A DNA stretch of 11,032 nucleotides from Acidobacteriota bacterium. Its GTDB lineage: Bacteria; Acidobacteriota; Terriglobia; Terriglobales; Acidobacteriaceae. This document shows, piece by piece, positions 7,473-11,032 of the stretch. Where the stretch lies: the NCBI GenBank assembly GCA_021811745.1, contig JAJZNH010000491.1, forward strand, positions 1-11,032, given 5' to 3'. Position 1 is the stretch's first letter. The number at the start of each line of letters is the position of its first letter. The position numbers were made by a program, and so were the translations under genes. A model generated the notes under the pieces. That model was not told the DNA's origin, did not search any database, and worked only from the letters and a program-made list of their open reading frames with translations.

Positions 7473-7500
7473 CAGCCGCTTGATCGCGCAGCCGCTTGAT
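7473..7500. repeat. 12-bp direct repeat, period 16
   Basis: CAGCCGCTTGAT occurs at 7473-7484 and again at 7489-7500, separated by CGCG. The copies are identical. The short, regular spacing suggests either replication slippage or a two-site protein-binding element. Confidence 0.8.
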
Positions 7501-7515
7501 TCGGATGCGCTCAGG

Positions 7516-7539
7516 GATTACCTCTGATTACCAAGAGGT
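7516..7539. repeat. GATTACC direct repeat overlapping a 6-bp inverted repeat
   Basis: GATTACC is present at 7516-7522 and 7526-7532 (period 10). ACCTCT (7520-7525) and AGAGGT (7534-7539) form a perfect 6-bp stem with an 8-nt loop. Significance is uncertain because the elements are short. Confidence 0.4.
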
Positions 7540-7646
7540 CACGGCACCCCTCACTCTGGCGCTATTTCTTTCGCTGCCCCAATGGCGATAACTTGGAATT
7601 GTTGTCGTGGACGAAAGATATCCCCGGTGGCGCAAGGCCAAATCTC

Positions 7647-7659
7647 ATAAGAGTCTTAT
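7647..7659. promoter_or_regulatory. 13-nt perfect palindrome just upstream of mini-protein 2
   Basis: ATAAGA-G-TCTTAT lies immediately before the Shine-Dalgarno AAGGA (7661-7665) of the second mini-protein. It could be an operator, or a small hairpin next to the ribosome binding site. The overlapping TATAAA (7657-7662... read as CTTATAAAG) resembles a -10 element but has no paired -35 and would leave almost no leader. Confidence 0.35.
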
Positions 7660-7670
7660 AAAGGATCTAG

Positions 7671-7772
7671 ATGGCTAACTTCTTGATTGGATTGGCTTTT
7701 GTCGCGATGATTCTTATTCCTGCGATCCTTGCCTTCGTGCATCACAGCCGATCCGGCGATGGTAATTACTAA
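7671..7772 (+). CDS. 33-residue single-TM mini-protein, paralog 2
   Basis: Second copy of the mini-protein family. ATG 7671 has AAGGA (7661-7665) five nt upstream, and a TAG directly precedes the ATG in frame, so the short length is real rather than a fragment of a longer frame. One helix (FLIGLAFVAMILIPAILAFV, about 4-23) carries the same G7, F10-V11, M13, L15 and PAILA pattern as paralog 1, followed by the polar tail HHSRSGDGNY. Base composition is more AT-rich than that of the surrounding genes. A Fur-box-like sequence begins 2 nt after the stop codon. The function is unknown; 380 nt separate it from the cytochrome c maturation operon downstream, so a link with respiration is only a positional suggestion. 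Confidence 0.72.
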   Translation: MANFLIGLAFVAMILIPAILAFVHHSRSGDGNY

Positions 7773-7773
7773 A

Positions 7774-7792
7774 GGTAATGATAATGATTAAG
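7774..7792. promoter_or_regulatory. Fur-box-like sequence
   Basis: GGTAATGATAATGATTAAG matches the 19-bp Fur consensus GATAATGATAATCATTATC at 15 of 19 positions, including the whole central GATAAT and its left neighbour. It lies between mini-protein 2 and the possible gene at 7850, about 360 nt before ccmE, so its target promoter is not clear. AT-rich stretches score easily against this consensus; the match is suggestive only. Confidence 0.35.
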
Positions 7793-7849
7793 ATGCCCGG
7801 ATGATCGGGCAGCGCTTTCATCCTCAATCGAAACCTCCAGCACGTTTGA

Positions 7850-8110
7850 ATGAGCTTGCTGGGCCTAGATCAGAAAGAGGTTCCGTATCTTGGCCCAGCC
7901 TTTGCCGCCAGGGAATGGCCGGGGAGCCCGCCCAGCGACTGGCTCGCCTGTCTAAAACGCGCCGCCAACCGCTTGGGCTTCACCCCCTGCCGCGTTACAT
8001 CAACCGTAGCTTTGCTCGATTTCCCGTGCTTGGAGGAATTTGGCTGCGGCTTACTGCGCTGCGATCCGCAGCCAACCCTCTCCTGTGTCCCCTTTTGTGC
8101 GACGGGATAG
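7850..8110 (+). CDS. Doubtful 86-aa hypothetical protein
   Basis: Open frame from ATG 7850 to TAG 8110. There is mild coding signal: GC at third positions is near 70%, higher than at second positions. However, no Shine-Dalgarno is present, the product has five Cys and no recognisable domain, and a perfect 10-bp inverted repeat lies inside its 3' part. I would treat it as unconfirmed; it may be a chance frame in GC-rich DNA. Confidence 0.2.
   Translation: MSLLGLDQKEVPYLGPAFAAREWPGSPPSDWLACLKRAANRLGFTPCRVTSTVALLDFPCLEEFGCGLLRCDPQPTLSCVPFCATG
8040..8075 (+). terminator. 10-bp perfect hairpin upstream of the ccm promoter, possible terminator
   Basis: TTGGCTGCGG (8040-8049) and CCGCAGCCAA (8066-8075) pair perfectly around a 16-nt loop. 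The following sequence is C/T-rich and reaches TTTT only about 20 nt later, so a canonical intrinsic terminator is not shown. Its place, 35 nt before the ccm promoter, would suit insulation from upstream transcription. Confidence 0.35.
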
Positions 8111-8139
8111 TTGACCGCAGGCGCTCTCGCTCGTATGGT
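8111..8139 (+). promoter_or_regulatory. Sigma70-type promoter of the ccm operon
   Basis: TTGACC (8111-8116, five of six consensus bases), a 17-nt spacer, and TATGGT (8134-8139, four of six). The predicted start point at about 8145-8147 leaves only about 5-7 nt before the ccmE ATG at 8152. The mRNA would be nearly leaderless, which agrees with the lack of a usable Shine-Dalgarno there. Confidence 0.55.
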
Positions 8140-8151
8140 TAGCATAGGGTT

Positions 8152-8637
8152 ATGAAAAGTTCCAAAACGACACTTCGCATCGGGATCGCCGCTGCCATTA
8201 TTCTCGGCACCATCGGTTGGCTCGCCTATACAGGCTACGGATCCAGCAAGAGCTACTACGTAACCATCCCCGAACTCAGCCACATGGGTCAGAAGGCCTA
8301 CCATACCCAGTTGCGCGTGGAGGGATTCGTCAAGCCCGGTTCCATCATCGACGATGGATCCCACGTCACGTTCGTGATGAGCCAGTTTGAGAGCCACTCG
8401 CCCAAGGCCGCGACAAGCACACTGCTCAAAGTCTCCTATGACGGCTCCGAGCCGCCGCCGGACACCTTCAAGGACAACGCCCAGGCCTTGGCCGAAGGTA
8501 CCTATGGACGCGATGGGGTCTTCCACGCTACTGAGCTCCAAGCTAAGTGTGCGAGCAAGTATGCCCCCACCAAGCCTCTGCACCCGGGCGGCGCAACCGC
8601 GACGGCGCCTGCTCCCGCCTCCAAGCCGGCTGCTTAA
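8152..8637 (+). CDS. ccmE: Cytochrome c maturation haem chaperone CcmE, CxxxY variant
   Basis: Membrane-anchored periplasmic chaperone that receives haem covalently from the CcmABC(D) machinery and passes it to the CcmF ligase for attachment to apocytochromes c. The 161 aa comprise a short cytoplasmic N-terminus, one TM anchor (about 8-26) and a periplasmic OB-fold domain (RVEGFVKPGSIIDDGSHVTFVMSQ, LLKVSYDGSEPPPDTFKDNAQALAEGTYGRDGVFHATELQAK), then an Ala/Pro-rich flexible tail. The residue that binds haem in E. coli (His130 in HxxxY) is Cys133 here, in C-A-S-K-Y (133-137). This CxxxY form is known from archaeal and sulphate-reducer System I* proteins. Tyr137 is retained. The gene is first in the operon behind its own promoter, and ccmA starts 2 nt after its stop. 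Confidence 0.93.
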   Translation: MKSSKTTLRIGIAAAIILGTIGWLAYTGYGSSKSYYVTIPELSHMGQKAYHTQLRVEGFVKPGSIIDDGSHVTFVMSQFESHSPKAATSTLLKVSYDGSEPPPDTFKDNAQALAEGTYGRDGVFHATELQAKCASKYAPTKPLHPGGATATAPAPASKPAA

Positions 8638-8639
8638 TC

Positions 8640-9326
8640 ATGAACGGTTCAGACCCCGCCGCGGGCCAGGACTCGCAGCCATGCGTGCGTCTTCAGGACG
8701 TATCCAAGCTTTTTGGCTCGTTTGCCGCTCTGCGCCAGGTCTCCGCCGATCTGGAGACCGGCCGCTGTTACGTCCTGATCGGGGAGAACGGCGCGGGTAA
8801 GTCCACGCTCCTGCGTATCTTGGCCGGCCTGCTGCGGCCCAGCTTCGGCGCCGTGACGGTCTTTGGCGGCTCCGAGCCCCAGGATGCCCGCGCTCGCATC
8901 GGCTACATGAGCCATGCGGCCATGCTCTACGACGAGCTCACCGCACAGGAAAACCTGCGCTATTTTCGCAGCCTCTATCCCGGCCGCGAGTGCATGGCTC
9001 CGGCCGAAGCGCTTCGCCAGGTCGGCCTGGACCCCGAGCTCAATCGCCCCGTCGGCCAATACTCGCAAGGCATGAGGCAGCGCACTTCGCTGGCTCGCGT
9101 CCTGCTCTCTGTTCCCGAACTGCTCCTGCTCGACGAGCCTTTCTCCAACATGGACGTTGAATCCGCCCACCAGATGGTCCAATTGCTTGCTACCTTCCGG
9201 CAAGGCAACCGCACCATCGTCATCACCACGCACCAGCGCGACTTGGCCACCCCGATCGCCGATTGGGTGCTGGCCCTTCACGCCGGTCGCGTGGCTTCGT
9301 TTGAGCCGGGAAGGCCGACGCTATGA
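8640..9326 (+). CDS. ccmA: Haem exporter ATP-binding protein CcmA
   Basis: ABC ATPase of the CcmABC complex. ATP hydrolysis drives release of holo-CcmE from CcmC rather than haem export itself. The 228 aa carry all ABC motifs: Walker A GENGAGKST (48-56), signature YSQGMRQR (141-148, the CcmA form), Walker B LLLLDEPF (161-168) followed by SNMD, and H-loop His198 in TTHQ. The usual Q-loop Gln is not obvious; the region reads GYMSHAAMLYDELTAQENL, close to the GYLGHxxxLYxxLTxxENL typical of CcmA. The start is ATG 8640, 2 nt after ccmE; an open extension upstream overlaps ccmE and is not expected. There is no Shine-Dalgarno, so translation probably depends on coupling to ccmE. Its stop overlaps the next start by 4 nt. 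Confidence 0.94.
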   Translation: MNGSDPAAGQDSQPCVRLQDVSKLFGSFAALRQVSADLETGRCYVLIGENGAGKSTLLRILAGLLRPSFGAVTVFGGSEPQDARARIGYMSHAAMLYDELTAQENLRYFRSLYPGRECMAPAEALRQVGLDPELNRPVGQYSQGMRQRTSLARVLLSVPELLLLDEPFSNMDVESAHQMVQLLATFRQGNRTIVITTHQRDLATPIADWVLALHAGRVASFEPGRPTL

Positions 9327-9961
9327 AGACCAACGCTGCGCGCTTCCTCGAATCCCTCGGCATCGCTTTCGAACTGCGCGAGTACGAGGTTGACCCCAAC
9401 GATCTCAGTGCGCCCGCTGTCGCCAGGAACATCGGGATGCCGGCCGAACAGGTCTTCAAGACGTTGCTCACCGTGGGAGGGCCGGGGGCCTATCTCTTCG
9501 CCGTCATTCCGGCCGATGTCGATCTGGACTTCAAGAAGCTGGTCCGAGCCGCCGCCGGTCTCCCCGTCGACAGCTCTTCGCCGATGGCCTGGTTGGCAGG
9601 TCTGCGCAAGGCCGAGATGGTCCCGCTCAAGGATGTGCAGCCGCTCACCGGCTACGTTCGTGGGGGCGTTACCGTCTTCGGCGTCAAAAAGCCTTATCCC
9701 GTTTTCGTGGACGAAACGGCAGTCCTGTTTGACCGCATTAGTGTCTCCGCTGGAGCGCGCGGAACGCAGTTGATCCTCAGCCCCGGCGACTATCTGAGCG
9801 CCGCCGCGGCCCTCGATGTTCCCGTCCAGACCGCCGATCTGACCAAGGTCACCAGACCCGGGGGTGTCCCGCTCTCGGCGGATCGCCCGCGCTCTGAGTC
9901 CTCTTCGGTAGCAGGCCAGTTCGGCGCTCCCTCCGCGCCTTCTCGGGGAGCACATCGATGA
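9323..9961 (+). CDS. ybaK: YbaK/EbsC-family Cys-tRNA(Pro) deacylase with C-terminal extension
   Basis: Cytosolic trans-editing enzyme of the YbaK/ProX family that hydrolyses Cys wrongly attached to tRNA(Pro). Seen: ExxxxxxDLSAPAVARNIGM, VFKTLLT with Lys46, the residue essential in H. influenzae YbaK, then GGVTVFGVKKPYPVFVDETAVLFDRISVSAGARGTQLILSPGDYL (114-158). The family's GG-x-S-P motif reads GGVTVF here. Usual length is about 155-165 aa; this product has 212, with a Pro/Ser-rich, low-complexity tail from about residue 178 (RPGGVPLSADRPRSESSS...) that covers the leader of ccmB. The start overlaps the ccmA stop (ATGA) and the stop overlaps the ccmB start, so it is fully embedded in the ccm operon. 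It is not a known Ccm component; its role there may be only co-expression. Confidence 0.9.
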   Translation: MKTNAARFLESLGIAFELREYEVDPNDLSAPAVARNIGMPAEQVFKTLLTVGGPGAYLFAVIPADVDLDFKKLVRAAAGLPVDSSSPMAWLAGLRKAEMVPLKDVQPLTGYVRGGVTVFGVKKPYPVFVDETAVLFDRISVSAGARGTQLILSPGDYLSAAAALDVPVQTADLTKVTRPGGVPLSADRPRSESSSVAGQFGAPSAPSRGAHR

Positions 9962-10626
9962 TGAACTCCGTCTGGACCCACCTTGTCAAAGACCTGCGTA
10001 TCGAGTGGCGTTCCCGCGAGGCCATCAACTCCATGCTTTTCTTCGCATTGTTGGTGGTCGTGCTCTTTTCTCTGGCCTTCGATCCCCAAGCCGCCTTTGC
10101 GCGCCAGATCGCCGGTGGCGTGCTGAGTGTGGCCACCATGTTTGCCTCGGTCAGTGCCCTCAACCAGGCGTGGGCGCGCGAAATCCGCCATCAGGTTCTC
10201 GACGCCCAGCGCATGGCGCCAAGCCCTGGCGCGGAGATGTTTTTGGCCAAGGTGTTGGCCAACTTCCTCTTCGTCACCATCGTGCAGATAATTCTCGCTC
10301 CTGTCTTCCTGGTCTTCTATAACCTTCAGATCGTGGGCCAAGCCTGGAAGCTGGCTCTGGTGTTGCCCCTCGGGACCTGGGCGCTCGTTGCCAATGGAAC
10401 CTTCTTTGCCGCTCTCTCCATCCGTAGCCGCAACCGCGAACTGCTGCTGCCCCTGATTCTCTTTCCCATCTTCATGCCTGCTTTGCTCGCCATGGTGCTG
10501 GCCACCGGCGCCATCCTCACCGGCGATAGCGACCCTACCCTGTGGATCAAGATGCTCCTCGGCTACGACATCATCTTCACCACCGCCAGCCTGCTCCTCT
10601 TCGATGTCATCTTTCACGCAGAGTGA
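9958..10626 (+). CDS. ccmB: Haem exporter membrane protein CcmB
   Basis: Integral membrane partner of CcmA in the CcmABC complex that frees haem-loaded CcmE. The 222 aa are the normal length and show about six TM helices. Seen: VWTHLVKDLRIEWRSREAINSMLFFALLVVVLFSLAF (family-typical DLR/E-x-R-x-x-E...F start), ASVSALNQAWAREIRHQVLDAQRMAPSPGAEMFLAKVLANF, corresponding to the E-x-E/D..G-x-L-D-x-L region of CcmB, and the C-terminal LLLPLILFPIFMPALLAMV. Two ATGs stand side by side (9958 and 9961); GGGGAG at 9945-9950 lies 7 nt before the first, which is preferred. The start overlaps the ybaK stop, so translation is probably coupled. A CRP-like site overlaps its stop codon. Confidence 0.93.
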   Translation: MMNSVWTHLVKDLRIEWRSREAINSMLFFALLVVVLFSLAFDPQAAFARQIAGGVLSVATMFASVSALNQAWAREIRHQVLDAQRMAPSPGAEMFLAKVLANFLFVTIVQIILAPVFLVFYNLQIVGQAWKLALVLPLGTWALVANGTFFAALSIRSRNRELLLPLILFPIFMPALLAMVLATGAILTGDSDPTLWIKMLLGYDIIFTTASLLLFDVIFHAE

Positions 10627-10663
10627 TCCAGATCACATATTTCAGCAGCCTGCGTCGTACACT
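10622..10663 (+). promoter_or_regulatory. Candidate CRP/FNR-type class II promoter before ccmC
   Basis: AGTGATCCAGATCACA (10622-10637) matches the CRP consensus TGTGATCTAGATCACA at 14 of 16 positions and contains a perfect 6+2+6 inverted repeat (GTGATC-CA-GATCAC). A -10-like TACACT lies at 10658-10663. A start at about 10670-10671 would put the site centre (10629.5) near -41, the class II activator position, and as expected there is no -35 hexamer (ACATAT at that place). The leader would be about 14 nt and contain AGGG. Confidence 0.5.
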
Positions 10664-10674
10664 AGTGGCACTAG
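10662..10674. promoter_or_regulatory. 13-nt perfect palindrome at the predicted ccmC start point
   Basis: CTAGTG-G-CACTAG spans the predicted -10 end and transcription start region between ccmB and ccmC. Such a position would suit a repressor operator. It may also be incidental, as the arms are only 6 bp. Confidence 0.3.
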
Positions 10675-10684
10675 GGTTTCCCCA

Positions 10685-11032
10685 ATGAAGAGAATCTCGA
10701 TCACCTTCTACGCAGCGATTACCGTAGCCCTGTTGATCTGGGCCTCCTATCAAGCCATCTTCGTCGCGCCCAACGATGCCATGCAGGGAGAGATCTCGCA
10801 CATCATCTACTACCATGTGCCGTCGGCGATTGTTGCTTTTGCGTTCTTTGCTGTCAATCTGGTGGGCTGCATCGGCTTTCTCGCCTCGCGACGTAACCAT
10901 CATGAGCGCGCGCAGAAGTTCGATGCCTGGGCGTTGGCCGGCGCCGAGGTGGGTGTGGTCTTTTGTTCGGTGGTTCTGATCACCGGGCCCATCTGGGGCC
11001 GGCGCGCCTGGGGTATCTGGTGGACCTGGGAC
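10685..11032 (+). CDS. ccmC: Cytochrome c maturation protein CcmC, N-terminal 116 residues, runs off the right edge
   Basis: Inner-membrane haem-handling protein that presents haem to CcmE through its tryptophan-rich periplasmic WWD loop and two axial histidines. The frame is open from ATG 10685 to the window end. AGGG (10673-10676) lies 8 nt upstream. Seen: TM1 (about 7-27), IIYYHVPSA with His44 (matching the P1 axial His of E. coli CcmC, His60), TM2 (about 47-67), TM3 (about 84-100), and GPIWGRRAWGIWWTWD (101-116), the first part of the WWD signature, where the window stops. A gap of 58 nt after ccmB, with a CRP-like site, separates it from the tightly packed ccmE-ccmB block. The YHVP and WWTWD motifs fit CcmC better than the larger CcmF. 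Confidence 0.94.
   Translation, partial: MKRISITFYAAITVALLIWASYQAIFVAPNDAMQGEISHIIYYHVPSAIVAFAFFAVNLVGCIGFLASRRNHHERAQKFDAWALAGAEVGVVFCSVVLITGPIWGRRAWGIWWTWD

Larger units (their letters stand above)
6874..7670. other. Gene-poor stretch between the two mini-proteins, rich in hairpins and short repeats
   Basis: Nearly 800 nt without a frame I trust: the open frames here (60-140 codons on both strands) lack Shine-Dalgarno sequences, overlap each other and show no domain. The notable content is three adjacent hairpins (7309-7385), a 12-bp direct repeat (7473-7500), a GATTACC repeat overlapping a 6-bp hairpin (7516-7539) and a 13-nt palindrome (7647-7659). The density of structure in 7300-7550 would fit a structured RNA or an eroded element. 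I see no transposase remnant or target-site duplication. Confidence 0.45.
7773..8151. other. Intergenic region upstream of the ccm operon
   Basis: A stretch of 379 nt holding the Fur-box-like sequence, a weak GC hairpin (GCCCGG/TCGGGC with one G-T pair, 7795-7810, no U-tract), a doubtful 86-codon frame (7850-8110), a 10-bp inverted repeat (8040-8075) and the ccm promoter (8111-8139). It shows nothing recognisable as a conserved RNA. Confidence 0.5.

Noticed and set aside
7249..7527. 92-codon plus-strand frame
   Set aside because: No ribosome binding site or domain; it runs through three hairpins and a direct repeat, and overlaps equally long frames on both strands.
7795..7810. GCCCGG/TCGGGC hairpin as terminator of mini-protein 2
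   Set aside because: Short stem and no T-run after it; the evidence is too weak to list as a terminator.
7870..8583. 237-codon minus-strand frame over the ccmE region
   Set aside because: Most of it is the mirror of ccmE, and the rest crosses the ccm promoter. No domain pattern is seen.

Overview
The window looks like a piece of a GC-rich (about 60%) Gram-negative bacterial chromosome, most likely from an Acidobacteriota (Terriglobia-type) genome. This assignment is by inference: it rests on the mix of families (FucP/GluP-type sugar permease, PSMA-like M28 exopeptidase with signal peptide, MscL with a zinc-ribbon tail, System I cytochrome c maturation genes), not on a marker gene. No rRNA, confirmed tRNA, transposase, integrase or CRISPR array is visible.

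Layout. Positions 1-2104 hold two minus-strand transporters: the N-terminal part of a sodium:solute symporter, running off the left edge, and a complete FucP/GluP-type MFS permease. After a 227-nt divergent intergenic region the plus strand carries mtnA (methionine salvage), a small unrecognised membrane protein, mscL, and a secreted PSMA/GCPII-like zinc peptidase (to 6487).

Positions 6488-8151 are almost free of conventional genes. They contain two 33-residue single-TM proteins that are clear paralogs of each other (17/33 identities, ungapped) about 800 nt apart. Around them lie several hairpins, a 12-bp direct repeat, a short palindrome and a Fur-box-like sequence. This is the least explained part of the window.

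From 8111 to the right edge runs a cytochrome c maturation (Ccm, System I) operon: a good sigma70-type promoter with almost no leader, then ccmE, ccmA, a ybaK-type Cys-tRNA deacylase gene, ccmB, and the start of ccmC. Starts and stops are 2 nt apart or overlap from ccmE to ccmB, so these genes are probably co-translated. CcmE has Cys in place of the canonical haem-binding His (CxxxY instead of HxxxY), a variant known from the System I* branch. Between ccmB and ccmC lies a 14/16 match to the CRP consensus, placed about 41 nt upstream of the start point predicted from a TACACT -10 element. That is the geometry of a class II CRP/FNR-type promoter, suggesting ccmC and downstream genes have an additional regulated promoter.

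How the parts work together: CcmA and CcmB (with CcmC) load haem onto CcmE at the periplasmic face for attachment to apocytochromes c. YbaK would proofread mischarged tRNA and is a non-Ccm passenger in the operon. The left half (transport, methylthioadenosine recycling, osmotic release, extracellular peptide trimming) is general physiology with no evident single pathway.
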